A stretch of DNA of 64,000 nucleotides from the NCBI RefSeq assembly GCF_013364195.1, contig NZ_CP054918.1:4515001-4579000 (forward strand), given 5' to 3'. The position numbers were made by a program, and so were the translations under genes. The stretch's first letter is position 1. The number at the start of each line of letters is the position of its first letter. The notes below the pieces were generated by a model. It did no database searches, had not been told where the DNA came from, and saw only the letters and a list, made by a program, of their open reading frames with translations. Shown here piece after piece: positions 1 to 8,503 of this stretch. This DNA is from Streptomyces sp. NA04227 (GTDB lineage Bacteria; Actinomycetota; Actinomycetes; Streptomycetales; Streptomycetaceae).

Positions 1-4
1 GGGG

Positions 5-1054
5 TCAGGGCAGACGTACGACCTCGCCGGTGGTGGCACTGGTGCGGGCGGCGTCCAGTACGGTCGCGGTGGTCACGGCGTCCCAGGGATCCACGGGGAG
101 CGGACGGGTGCCACGGACCGCGGCGGCGAAGGCCGGGTAGAAGAGGTCCCATTCGCCACGGGCGGACGGTGCCGGCTCGGCGTGGTCGCCGCGCAGCACC
201 CGGCCCCAGCGCCGCTCGGGCTCGATGCCCCAGCGCTCGCCCTCCGAGGCCGGGGAGGCACCCGCGACCAGCAGGTCTTCCTGGCCGTCCACGCCGTCGA
301 CCACATACGTCCCGGTAGTCCCGGTGGCGCGGAAGCGCGGGCCGGGTGCGCCCTGCCGCCAGCTGCCGGACAGGTGTGACCGGGCGCCGTTCCGGTGGGT
401 CAGCGCGACGAAAACGTCCTCGTCGAGAACGTCCCCGTCCAGCCCCGTGCCGCCGTCGCTGCTCCGCATCTCCGCGTACACCCGCTCGACCGGACCGGAC
501 AGGACGAGTGCCTGGTCGACCAGGTGGCTGCCGAAGTCGAGCAGGGTGCCGCCGCCCGCGGCCGGCGGGCCGGGCTCGGGCTGGAACCGCTCGAAACGCG
601 ACTCGAAGCGGGTCAGAGTGCCGAGCGCGCCGTCGGCCACGAGTCGACGCAGAGTCAGGAAGTCGGAGTCCCAGCGCCGGTTCTGATAGACCGTCAGCTG
701 AACCTTCAGCCGTTTTGCCAGTTCAACCGTCTCCCGCGCCGAAGCGGCGTCGAGCGCGAACGGCTTGTCGCAGACCACCGCCAGGCCCAGCCGCAACGCC
801 TCCTGGGCCAGCGGAATGTGTGTGGCCGCCGGGGTGGAGATCGCGACCGCCTCGGCTCCCGCCCGGGCCAGTTCCGTCAAGGAGTCGTACGTGGGCCGGT
901 TGAGCTCGTCGGCGATCTGCTTGCGGCGCTCGGGAGAGGTGGTGACCACCCCGAGGAAGTCACAGTCGGGGGCCGAGGCGAGCAGCGGCGCGTGGAAGTA
1001 CCTGCCGCCGAAGCCGTAGCCGACGAGTCCGATCCGTATGGGCGCGTCCGTCAT
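5..1054 (-). CDS. Gfo/Idh/MocA family NAD(P)-dependent oxidoreductase
   Basis: 349 aa. The N-terminus has a Rossmann dinucleotide motif (GLVGYGFGG, residues about 9-17). A CDKPFA motif near residue 95 corresponds to the family's conserved EKP motif, whose lysine takes part in catalysis. The remainder fits the C-terminal substrate-binding alpha/beta domain. Members oxidise or reduce sugars, inositols or biliverdin-like substrates in the cytoplasm. The actual substrate cannot be read from this sequence. The length is normal for the family (330-390 aa). The ATG at 1054 puts the nucleotide motif in its usual place. It is transcribed away from a candidate promoter at 1154-1181 and lies downstream of a membrane glycosyltransferase on the same strand, with a 181-bp gap, so it is probably its own unit. 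Confidence 0.9.
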   Translation of the reverse strand: MTDAPIRIGLVGYGFGGRYFHAPLLASAPDCDFLGVVTTSPERRKQIADELNRPTYDSLTELARAGAEAVAISTPAATHIPLAQEALRLGLAVVCDKPFALDAASARETVELAKRLKVQLTVYQNRRWDSDFLTLRRLVADGALGTLTRFESRFERFQPEPGPPAAGGGTLLDFGSHLVDQALVLSGPVERVYAEMRSSDGGTGLDGDVLDEDVFVALTHRNGARSHLSGSWRQGAPGPRFRATGTTGTYVVDGVDGQEDLLVAGASPASEGERWGIEPERRWGRVLRGDHAEPAPSARGEWDLFYPAFAAAVRGTRPLPVDPWDAVTTATVLDAARTSATTGEVVRLP

Positions 1055-1153
1055 GTGTGGTCCTTGCCGTCGTCGATCTCGTGAAGCCGGTGGCGGTGAC
1101 GCCTCGGCGGACCTTGGGGTCCGGGGGAGTCTGAGCCCGACCGAGGGGCAACA

Positions 1154-1181
1154 TATTTACACAGAATCCAACATGAGTGAA
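1154..1181 (-). promoter_or_regulatory. candidate promoter of the Gfo/Idh/MocA gene
   Basis: Read on the minus strand, TTCACT (1176-1181) and TAAATA (1154-1159) are separated by 16 bp and sit about 100 bp before the ATG at 1054, in a locally AT-rich patch that stands out in this GC-rich DNA. This resembles a housekeeping-sigma promoter. No transcript data support it; inference from base composition and spacing only. Confidence 0.35.
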
Positions 1182-1235
1182 CAGTGTGGCGGTGCCTTGT
1201 TCAGGCCCGTTGCTAAGGCCTCCGCTCCTCGCCTT

Positions 1236-2831
1236 TCACCCCTTGACGTGCGGCGCCCACGCCAACGGCGAGACGTACACCCGGAGTTCGCTCAGTCCGG
1301 GCAGTGGCGGCAGTGGGCGTACCCGCCAGTCGCGGGCGAAGGCCGGGACGCGGGATCCGGCGCGTACCACCACGGCGACCGGGCGCCGGCGGGCCAGTGC
1401 CGCCAGGCGGGCCTCGGTGAGGCTGCGGTCGTGGCCGGTGGTCTGGCGGGCGGTGCAGCCGGTGCGGTGGGCGAGGCGTACCGCTTCCGGGCCGCTGACC
1501 ACGCAGGGGGCGCGTACGCCCTGGCGGTGCAGCGTCGCGGCGGCCGCGCCGAAGGCGGTCCGGCTCTCGCGCAGGCGCTTCGCGGCGCCGCTCAACACCG
1601 CGTACTGGACGGCGAGATGGCCCACGAGCAGCAGGGCGAGGACGGCTGCGACCAGAGGGCGGGAGCCTGGGCGCGGGGCGGTGGCGAGCCAGGTCAGGCC
1701 GAGTGCGGCGGGGAGGGAGAGCAGGGCGTAGGCGGGGAGCAGGAAGCGTGGCGCCGCGTAGCCGATGAGCAGGAGGTAGGGCACCGCGAGGGACAGGCCG
1801 GTGAGTGTCGGCAGGAGGATGCGGGCCGGGAAGCGGTCGCGTACGGCGGCCAGTGCGCCGACGGCGACGAGTACCGGCAGGGCGAACCACCAGAGCGCAG
1901 TGACCGGATGGCGCCAGGGGCCGCCGCAGGGGCGGCAGAGGGTGCGGCCGTTCAGGGTGCGTACCTGGTCGTCGAAGGCGAGGTGCGGGCCGAGGTGGCC
2001 CTGGATCTCGCTGGCGCGGTGCAGGCGTGCGCCGAGTCCGCCGTAGCTCGTGTACGCCTCGACGACCCACTGCGCGCCCCCGGCCGCCGTGCCCACCACG
2101 AGCGCCGCGAACAGCGCCGGGCGCCGCCACCTCCGTACGCACAGGGCGGCGAGCAGCAGCGGCAGGCCGAGCCACAGCGCGTCCGAGGGTCGCATCAGCG
2201 CGATGAAAGCCATGGCGGCGGCGAGGCCCAAGAGGGGGGCGGTGGGGGAGTGGGTGCCCGAGGTTCTGGGGTTTCCGTGGTCGCTGGCGCTGGCGTTCCC
2301 GGAGCCCCCGGCGAACCTGTCCCACGCGTCCGGCCCGGCCGCGTGCAGAAAGCACCCCACCGCGCACATCGCGCCCAGCGCCACCCACAGGTTCGGCATC
2401 GCCTGCGGGCCGTAGAAGACGGTGACCCACAGCCCCGCGAAGAGCGCGCCCGCGAGGGTCACCACCGCGGGCGGCAGCAGTCTGCGCCAGACCATCAGCG
2501 CGCAGAACAGGGCGGCGCCCGAGAGGACGGCCAGGTAGGCGCGGAGGGCGGGGACGGAGGAGGTCAGTGCGGTGACGGGGGCGATCAGGAAGGTGATGCC
2601 CCGGGAGCGGGGTGCGCTGAAGTACGCGGGCTCGGCGCCGGTGCCGAGTTGGCTGATGTACACCGTCTCGTCCCAGCCGAGGCCGGAGCCCGGCAGTACC
2701 ACCACGAGCTGGACCAGGGTGAAGGCGGCGGCGACGGCCGCGAACCACCACGGGGCGCGGGGCCCGGCACGGCGTACGTCCAGGGGTACGGGTCCGCGCA
2801 CCAGGTACTCCACCGGTGAGGTCCGCGTCAT
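1236..2831 (-). CDS. GT-C type polytopic membrane glycosyltransferase (family 39-like)
   Basis: 531 aa from the ATG at 2831. A longer frame upstream exists, but its added residues are low-complexity and hydrophilic. The protein begins with a cytoplasmic stretch, then a hydrophobic helix, then a first loop with GLGWDETVYISQL. An acidic pair in that first extracytoplasmic loop (here D-E) is typical of GT-C enzymes such as PMT and ArnT, which use polyprenyl-phosphate sugars. About ten or more hydrophobic segments follow, then a soluble C-terminal domain of roughly 100 aa. The likely role is transfer of a sugar from a lipid-linked donor to a cell-envelope acceptor at the outer membrane face. Donor and acceptor are unknown. 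It follows the TetR gene on the same strand after an 82-bp gap. Confidence 0.75.
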   Translation of the reverse strand: MTRTSPVEYLVRGPVPLDVRRAGPRAPWWFAAVAAAFTLVQLVVVLPGSGLGWDETVYISQLGTGAEPAYFSAPRSRGITFLIAPVTALTSSVPALRAYLAVLSGAALFCALMVWRRLLPPAVVTLAGALFAGLWVTVFYGPQAMPNLWVALGAMCAVGCFLHAAGPDAWDRFAGGSGNASASDHGNPRTSGTHSPTAPLLGLAAAMAFIALMRPSDALWLGLPLLLAALCVRRWRRPALFAALVVGTAAGGAQWVVEAYTSYGGLGARLHRASEIQGHLGPHLAFDDQVRTLNGRTLCRPCGGPWRHPVTALWWFALPVLVAVGALAAVRDRFPARILLPTLTGLSLAVPYLLLIGYAAPRFLLPAYALLSLPAALGLTWLATAPRPGSRPLVAAVLALLLVGHLAVQYAVLSGAAKRLRESRTAFGAAAATLHRQGVRAPCVVSGPEAVRLAHRTGCTARQTTGHDRSLTEARLAALARRRPVAVVVRAGSRVPAFARDWRVRPLPPLPGLSELRVYVSPLAWAPHVKG

Positions 2832-2913
2832 GGGCTCACGCTGCACCGGTCGCGCGGTGGCCGCCACGTGGCCGGGGCAGTCGGGGGGCGTACCGCCGCT
2901 GCTCCCGCCGGGT

Positions 2914-3522
2914 CTACGGCGTGATCGCCCCAAGGAGTGCCCGTGAGCACAGGCTCCGTACCTGGTCACGGGAGAGCCGGGGGTCGTCGACCCAGTCGAG
3001 GCAGACGGCGACCATGAAGGCCAGCCAGCCGTGGACGGCCAGGCGCAGGGCGTGCGGGTCCTCGGTGAGGGGCGTCAGGGTCGGGTCGGCGCCGAGGGCG
3101 TCGACGATCTGCCGTTCGTGCGCGGCCATCGCGCTGCGGTAGACCTCGCGTACCAGGGGGTCGCCCGTGGCCTCGGCGCGGTGGAAGGCGCGGAAGCCCT
3201 CGGCGTGGCTCTCCACGTAGGCGAGGAACCGGTCGATGCCGGTGTCGAGTTGCTCGCGGACCGGGATGCCCGGGATCGCGGCCGTCTGGCGCAGCATGCG
3301 CGCGCTCTCGTGGCGGACGACGGCGGCGAAGAAGTCCCGTTTGTTCGGGAAGTAGTGGTACAGCAGCCCGCGCGAGACGCCCGCGATCTCGGCGACCCGC
3401 TCGATCCAGACGTCGTCGTACGGACTCTGCGCGAAGAGCGTCGCGCCGACGGACAGCAACTGCTCCCTGCGTTCCTCCGTACTCAGACGGCGTCGGGTGC
3501 GCTGCCCGGGATTCGAGGTCAT
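2914..3522 (-). CDS. TetR/AcrR family transcriptional regulator
   Basis: 202 aa. The N-terminal helix-turn-helix is clear: RREQLLSVGATLF, then VAEIAGVSRGLLYHYFPNKRDFF, at about residues 15-60. The rest is the usual all-helical ligand-binding domain. The start is the ATG at 3522 (MTSNPGQ), because upstream in-frame residues are not TetR-like and run through the divergent intergenic region. It is divergently transcribed from the P450 at 3638 with about 115 bp between starts, and this gap holds three inverted repeats. The simplest reading is a local repressor of the P450 and of itself. The ligand is unknown. The glycosyltransferase downstream could be co-transcribed. Confidence 0.9.
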   Translation of the reverse strand: MTSNPGQRTRRRLSTEERREQLLSVGATLFAQSPYDDVWIERVAEIAGVSRGLLYHYFPNKRDFFAAVVRHESARMLRQTAAIPGIPVREQLDTGIDRFLAYVESHAEGFRAFHRAEATGDPLVREVYRSAMAAHERQIVDALGADPTLTPLTEDPHALRLAVHGWLAFMVAVCLDWVDDPRLSRDQVRSLCSRALLGAITP

Positions 3523-3540
3523 GGTTGTCAGCTTACTTAC

Positions 3541-3588
3541 TTGACGTGAGTTCAATAGTGCGCCCAGACTGGTGTGCCAGTTATTGAA
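3541..3588. promoter_or_regulatory. candidate TetR operator region (nested inverted repeats)
   Basis: The TetR/P450 divergent gap contains TTGA-N7-TCAA (3541-3555), TTCAATA (3551-3557) paired with TATTGAA (3582-3588), and within that pair the palindrome ACTGG-TGTG-CCAGT (3568-3581). The symmetry and position between divergent starts fit an operator for the adjacent TetR protein. Which of the repeats is bound is inference. Confidence 0.5.
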
Positions 3589-3637
3589 TCCACGTACAAC
3601 AAGCCTGACGGGCATGTGGTGGGCGGAGGAGCGGGCG

Positions 3638-5230
3638 ATGGTGCGGACGACGAAGTCGGAGCCGGGTCCGGGCGCGGGGGCGAGTGCACAGGCAGGGGCA
3701 GGCGGGGTGGCGGAAGCCTCCGGGCCCGCGCCCGACTCCGCGACGTGCCCCGTGACCCGCCCCGTGGCGGATGACGGGGCGGATCACGGGACGGGTCACG
3801 CGGCCGCCCCCGCGCCGCACCCCAAGGGCTTCCGGAACGCCGCCCTGGGGTGGCCGGAACTCGACCGCATCCCGCACCCGCCGCGCCGACTGCCGTTCGC
3901 CGGTGATCTGCTCGGCGCCAATCTGCGGACGCCGGTGCAGGACTCGGTGCGCCTGGGGCGGGCGCTCGGGCCGATCTACCGGCGCAAGGCCTTCGGCAAG
4001 GAGTTCGTCTTCGTGGCGGGGGCGGAGCTGGCGGCGGACATCGCGGACGAGTCGCGGTTCGCCAAGCACGTCGGGCTCGGGGTCGCGAACCTGCGGCCGG
4101 TGGGCGGCGACGGGCTGTTCACGGCGTACAACCACGAGCCCAACTGGCAACTGGCGCACGAGATCCTGGCACCTGGGTTCAGCCGCGAGGCGATGGGCGG
4201 CTACCACCCGCTGATGCTGGACGTTACGCGCAGGCTCATGGAGCACTGGGACGAGCGGGCCCGCGCGGGCGCGTACGCGGACGTGCCCGGCGACATGACG
4301 AAACTGACCCTGGAGACCATCGCCCGCACCGGATTCGGGCACGACTTCGGCTCCTTCGACCGGGACCGTCCGCACCCCTTCGTCTCCGCGATGGTCGGCA
4401 CCCTCGCCCACGCCCAGCGCCGCAACGTCGTACCGCGCGCCCTCGCCCCCATGGTCATGCGCCGCGCCGAGCGCCGTGGCGCGGCCGACATCGCCCTGCT
4501 CAACAGCACCGTCGACGAGGTGGTGGCGGCCCGCGCCCGCGGCGCCGCCGGACAGGGCGACCTGCTCGACCGGATGCTGGAGGTCGCGCACCCGGTCACC
4601 GGCGAGCGGCTGTCGCAGGAGAACATCCGGCGCCAGGTGATCACCTTCCTGATCGCCGGGCACGAGACCACCTCCGGCGCGCTCTCCTTCGCCCTGCACT
4701 ACCTGTCCCGGAATCCCGGGATCCTGGCCCGGGCCCGTGCGGAGATCGACCGCGTCTGGGGCGACGTTCCGGAGCCCGGCTACGAACAGGTCGCCAAACT
4801 GCGGTACTTGCGCCGGGTCCTGGACGAGTCCATGCGACTGTGGCCCACCGCGCCCGGCTTCGCCCGGGAGGCGCGCGAGGACACCGTGCTCGGCGGCGTG
4901 CACCCGATGCGGCGGGGCGCGTGGGCGCTCGTCCTCACCATGCTGGTGCACCGCGACCCCGTCGCCTGGGGCCCGGACCCGGAGACCTTCGACCCCGACC
5001 GCTTCGCCCCGCAGGCGGTCCGCTCCCGCCCGCCGCACGTCTTCAAGCCCTTCGGCACCGGCGCCCGCGCCTGCATCGGCCGCCAATTCGCCCTGCACGA
5101 GGCCACGTTGGTACTCGGCATGCTCCTGCGCCGCTACGACCTCCACCCCGACCCCGCCTACCGCCTCCGCGTCACGGAGCGGCTGACCCTCATGCCGGAG
5201 GGGTTGCGGTTGCGGCCGGTGCGGAGGTGA
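3638..5230 (+). CDS. cytochrome P450, CYP102-like heme domain without reductase
   Basis: 530 aa from the ATG at 3638, which follows GGAGGA at about 3624-3629; earlier in-frame ATGs lie inside the operator region. All P450 signatures are present: I-helix AGHETTSG (about residue 340), K-helix ESMR (about 397) and the heme-binding loop FGTGARACIG with Cys479. The stretch from the heme loop through ALHEATLVLGMLLRRYDLH closely resembles the fatty-acid hydroxylase P450BM3 (CYP102). Unlike CYP102 there is no fused FMN/FAD reductase, so separate redox partners must be used. The first ~85 residues are an unusual Gly/Ala/Pro-rich extension without predicted structure. The likely reaction is monooxygenation of a fatty-acyl-like substrate. 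It is probably controlled by the divergent TetR gene. Confidence 0.9.
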   Translation: MVRTTKSEPGPGAGASAQAGAGGVAEASGPAPDSATCPVTRPVADDGADHGTGHAAAPAPHPKGFRNAALGWPELDRIPHPPRRLPFAGDLLGANLRTPVQDSVRLGRALGPIYRRKAFGKEFVFVAGAELAADIADESRFAKHVGLGVANLRPVGGDGLFTAYNHEPNWQLAHEILAPGFSREAMGGYHPLMLDVTRRLMEHWDERARAGAYADVPGDMTKLTLETIARTGFGHDFGSFDRDRPHPFVSAMVGTLAHAQRRNVVPRALAPMVMRRAERRGAADIALLNSTVDEVVAARARGAAGQGDLLDRMLEVAHPVTGERLSQENIRRQVITFLIAGHETTSGALSFALHYLSRNPGILARARAEIDRVWGDVPEPGYEQVAKLRYLRRVLDESMRLWPTAPGFAREAREDTVLGGVHPMRRGAWALVLTMLVHRDPVAWGPDPETFDPDRFAPQAVRSRPPHVFKPFGTGARACIGRQFALHEATLVLGMLLRRYDLHPDPAYRLRVTERLTLMPEGLRLRPVRR

Positions 5231-5339
5231 GGGGACGCGGGTCGGCAGCCGAGGGTAAGCAGCCGCAGTGAGCCAGTTTGGCTGTGTGGCTTGGGAGTTA
5301 CGTGACTAAAGCGGTCAACTCATCCGTATGCCTTGGGTG

Positions 5340-6635
5340 TTACGCGGCCGAGGTGAGCAACTTCCCCGCCGGAGTGGTGAGTTCTCGGCCCAGAAGTGCG
5401 CGCAGGGTGGAGTACCCGGCGGTGTCGCCGACCAGGACGCCGCCGAGCAGGGTGCGTCCGTCGGGGCCGAGGACGAGCTTGGCGTAGGTGCCCGCCGCGG
5501 CGTCGGCGTGGGTGAGCCGCAGGGCGCCCGGGGTGGTGGCGCGGACGTCGCCGAGGGAGGCCACGTCCACACCGAGCAGCTTCAGCTCGGTGGCCGTCGC
5601 GCCCCCCGTGAACAACGCGCCCTCGTCGCCGAGCAGTTGGCGGGCGACCGCCTCCGCCATCCGGTTCGCGGGCGCCACCAGGCCGTACGCCCGTCCGTCC
5701 ACCGCCGCGCAGTCGCCGATGGCCCAGATGTGCGGGTCCTCCGTACGGCAGCGTTGGTCGGTGAGGATGCCGCCGCGCTCGGCCCGGGCCAGGCCCGCGC
5801 TCTCGGCGAGTTCGTCCCGGGGGCGGACTCCGGCCGCGAACACCACCAGACGCGCGGGCAGTTGGGTGCCGTCGGAGAGTTCGACGCGGTGTACCCGTCC
5901 GTCGGGTCCGGGCTCGACCTGTGACACCGCCGTACCGCAGTGCACGTCCACGCCCAGCCGCGTCACGAGACGGCCGAGCAGCGCACCGCCCTCCGCGTCG
6001 GTCTGGGCGGGCATCAGATGCGGCGCGGTCTCGACCACGTGCGGCCGTACGCCGAGATGGCGCAGCGCGTTCGCCGCCTCCAGGCCGAGCAGCCCGCCGC
6101 CGACGACCACTCCGGTCTCCACGCCGGCCGCGGCAGTGCGCAGGGCGGCGATGTCGTCGAGGGTGCGGTAGGTCAGGCAGCCGGGCAGCTCACGGCCGGG
6201 GACCGGCGGGACGAACGGCCGTGCACCGGTGGCGAGTACGAGCGCGTCGTAGCCGAGCCGGGCGCCGTCCGCGCAGGTGACCGTACGCGCCGCCCGGTCG
6301 ATGCCGGTCACCGTGGTGCCGGTGCGCAGCTCGGTGTGCGGCCCGTCAAGGGCGGACAGTGCGAGGGCGGCGGGGCTGCGCCCCTCGGCGCAGGAGGACA
6401 GGGCGATCCGGTCGTAGGGCGCGTGCGGCTCCGCACCGAGGACGGTGACCTGCCAACGGCCCTCGGGGTCTTGCTCCCGCAGTTCGGTCACCAGCCGGTG
6501 GGCGGCCATACCGGCGCCTACGACCAAGAGGGTGCCGGTGCGGGGGCGGGCGGGGATCGGGTCGGAAGCGGCGCTGGCGGAAGGCGAGTTGAGGGAGTCT
6601 GCGCAAGGCGCGTGGGCGGCGGTGGCGCTGGTCAT
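5340..6635 (-). CDS. NirB-like FAD-dependent NAD(P)H oxidoreductase (truncated relative to NirB)
   Basis: 431 aa. It shows a pyridine-nucleotide-disulfide oxidoreductase fold: FAD Rossmann motif VVGAGMAAH (about residue 38), second nucleotide motif VVGGGLLGLEAA (about 190) and the FAD-contact motif IWAIGDCA (about 315). It aligns in style with the N-terminal half of nitrite reductase large subunit NirB, but lacks the siroheme/[4Fe-4S] half, so it is not a nitrite reductase by itself. As the last gene of the nitrate reductase operon it probably passes NAD(P)H electrons to the catalytic subunit. The ATG at 6635 overlaps the preceding stop by 4 bp (ATGA), showing translational coupling and fixing the start. 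Confidence 0.85.
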   Translation of the reverse strand: MTSATAAHAPCADSLNSPSASAASDPIPARPRTGTLLVVGAGMAAHRLVTELREQDPEGRWQVTVLGAEPHAPYDRIALSSCAEGRSPAALALSALDGPHTELRTGTTVTGIDRAARTVTCADGARLGYDALVLATGARPFVPPVPGRELPGCLTYRTLDDIAALRTAAAGVETGVVVGGGLLGLEAANALRHLGVRPHVVETAPHLMPAQTDAEGGALLGRLVTRLGVDVHCGTAVSQVEPGPDGRVHRVELSDGTQLPARLVVFAAGVRPRDELAESAGLARAERGGILTDQRCRTEDPHIWAIGDCAAVDGRAYGLVAPANRMAEAVARQLLGDEGALFTGGATATELKLLGVDVASLGDVRATTPGALRLTHADAAAGTYAKLVLGPDGRTLLGGVLVGDTAGYSTLRALLGRELTTPAGKLLTSAA

Positions 6636-8503
6636 GCGGCGTCCTCTGTCAGCGGCGGCCGGGAGGCGGGCTCCGGCGACGACGGCCCGGAGGCGGAATC
6701 TTGTGCGGAATCTTGTGACGACGGCCCGGAGGTGGAGACGGATCCCGGTGGAGGTGCGGCGGCCAGGTCCGCGCACAGCCGCCGTACATCGTCGGCGCAG
6801 CTCCCGCAGCCGGTGGTGGCGCGGGTGCGCGCGGTCAGTGCGGGGAAGTCCCGGGCGCCGTCCCGCCAGGCGCCGCGCAGTGCCGCGCGGGTCACGTTGT
6901 TGCAGTGGCAGACCAGCGCGTCGTCCGGCAGTTCCCCGCCCGCCCCGCTCAGCGCGGGTACGCCGAGCAGCAGCGCGAGGTGGTCGGCGGGCACCGGCGC
7001 ACCCGAGTCGTGCAGATGCGCGACGGCGGCGGCCCCACGCGGCAGCCCGTACAGCACCGCCCCCGCGAGCCGTCCGTCGCGCAGGGCCAGCGCCCCGTGC
7101 CGCTCCCCGTCCGGGTCCGAGAGCGTCACCAGCGGTGCGGCCCCCGCGAGCGTGCCGAAGCTGAGCACATCCAGCCCGGGAGCGCTGAGCCTGAGGAGGG
7201 GGCGGGTGCCCGGGAGGTACGTCACGTGAGAGGTCGAACTCGGGCCGGAAGAAGCCGAGTCGGGGCGAGCGGGGGTGGCGGGACCACGATTGGAGGGACC
7301 AGGGAAACCAGGGTTGGCGGGGCCGGGGTTGGCGGGACCAGGACCGTGCGCGAACCACTTCGCGAGCACCTCGGCCTGCCGCAGCGCCGCCGCGTCGTCG
7401 CCGGTACCGGCAGGGCTGGTGGTGGCTCGGCCGGCAGCGAGCCCCGGTCGCCCTACACCCGCCAACTGCCCACCGACATCGGCCCGTTCATCGGCCCGGG
7501 CCTCCCTCTGATCTCCGGCCCGAGCCTCGCTCTGATCTCCGGCCCGAGCCTCGCCCTGATCATCGGCCCGAAGCTCGGCGCAACCCCCCACCGCGTACAC
7601 GAAGGGATCCGCCGTACGCAGCCCCTCGTCGACGAGAACGCCGGTGCGGACCGGGAGTCCGGCCGTCCGGGCGAGGGCGGTGCGCGGGACGGTGCCGGTG
7701 CACAGGAGGAGGGATTCGGCGGCGACGGCGGAGCAGTCGTCCAGGACGAGTTTGCCGTGGGACCAGGACACGGCCCGGCGGCCGGGGAGCAGTTCGATGC
7801 CTTCGCGTTCGAGCCGGGCCGCGAGCAGCCCGCCCGCGACCGTGTCCAGCGCGCCGTCGAGCGGATGGGCCGCCTCGTGGACGAGGGTGACCTCGCGTCC
7901 GGCACGGCGCAGCGCAAGGGCCGACTCGACGCCGCGTGCCGAGCCGCCGATGACGGCGACCGGCCCGCTGCGCGCGGCGGCCCGCGCCCAGTCGGCGGGA
8001 CGGTCGAGCGTGATCGCGCCTTCGGTCAGGGCACCGTCCGCCGTCCGTACGCCGAGGACGTCGGGTATGTGGGCGGCCGCACCGGTCGCGAGTACGAGCC
8101 GGTCGTACGCGTACGCCTGCCCGTCGCCGGTGTGTACCAGGCGCCGCTCGCGGTCGATGCCGGTGACGACCCCGGTTCCGCGTACGACGTCCGCCGGGAG
8201 CGCGGGCAGGGCCGCGGCCTCGGGCGGCAGCGTGCCGTCGAGTACCGAGGGCAATAAGGCGACGTGGCAGGCGGGGCCGCCGGCGCCCGTGCTCAGGAGG
8301 GTCACCGGGCCCGGGTGCCCGTGGTGGTGCAGCCGCTCGGCGAGGTGATGGGCGGCGGAACCGTCACCGACGACGACTGTCCGGCTCACGTTTGTCGGGC
8401 TCACGTTTGTCGGGCTCACGCCTGTCGGGCTTACGCCTGCCCGGCCAGTTCGGTCCGTCCGGTTGGTTCGGTCCATCCGGCTCGTTTGGTCCGTCCGGCT
8501 CAT
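6632..8503 (-). CDS. NasC-like FAD oxidoreductase with C-terminal BFD [2Fe-2S] domain
   Basis: About 623 aa. FAD and NAD(P) binding motifs (VVGDGSAAHHLAERL; VIGGSARGVESAL) are followed near the C-terminus by a bacterioferritin-associated-ferredoxin-type cluster domain (CHCNN ... GCGSC, four cysteines). This matches the electron-transfer subunit of assimilatory nitrate reductases, moving electrons from NAD(P)H through FAD and [2Fe-2S] to NasA. The ATG at 8503 overlaps the nasA stop by 4 bp. The residues it adds are a repetitive Ser/Thr/Arg/Pro tract encoded by 15-bp DNA repeats (8381-8480), so a GTG at 8389, directly before the FAD domain, is an alternative start. A second repeat block (7488-7575) and a Pro/Gly-rich linker interrupt the middle of the protein; neither is part of the family core. 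Confidence 0.85.
   Translation of the reverse strand: MSRTDQTSRMDRTNRTDRTGRAGVSPTGVSPTNVSPTNVSRTVVVGDGSAAHHLAERLHHHGHPGPVTLLSTGAGGPACHVALLPSVLDGTLPPEAAALPALPADVVRGTGVVTGIDRERRLVHTGDGQAYAYDRLVLATGAAAHIPDVLGVRTADGALTEGAITLDRPADWARAAARSGPVAVIGGSARGVESALALRRAGREVTLVHEAAHPLDGALDTVAGGLLAARLEREGIELLPGRRAVSWSHGKLVLDDCSAVAAESLLLCTGTVPRTALARTAGLPVRTGVLVDEGLRTADPFVYAVGGCAELRADDQGEARAGDQSEARAGDQREARADERADVGGQLAGVGRPGLAAGRATTSPAGTGDDAAALRQAEVLAKWFAHGPGPANPGPANPGFPGPSNRGPATPARPDSASSGPSSTSHVTYLPGTRPLLRLSAPGLDVLSFGTLAGAAPLVTLSDPDGERHGALALRDGRLAGAVLYGLPRGAAAVAHLHDSGAPVPADHLALLLGVPALSGAGGELPDDALVCHCNNVTRAALRGAWRDGARDFPALTARTRATTGCGSCADDVRRLCADLAAAPPPGSVSTSGPSSQDSAQDSASGPSSPEPASRPPLTEDAA

Noticed and set aside
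1038..2819. 593-residue open frame on the plus strand opposite the glycosyltransferase
   Set aside because: Low-complexity Gly/Ala/Arg/Glu composition, no motifs, and exactly opposite a convincing membrane protein; a GC-driven shadow frame.
3581..5146. 521-residue minus-strand frame opposite the P450
   Set aside because: No family motifs and mirrors the P450 codons; shadow frame.
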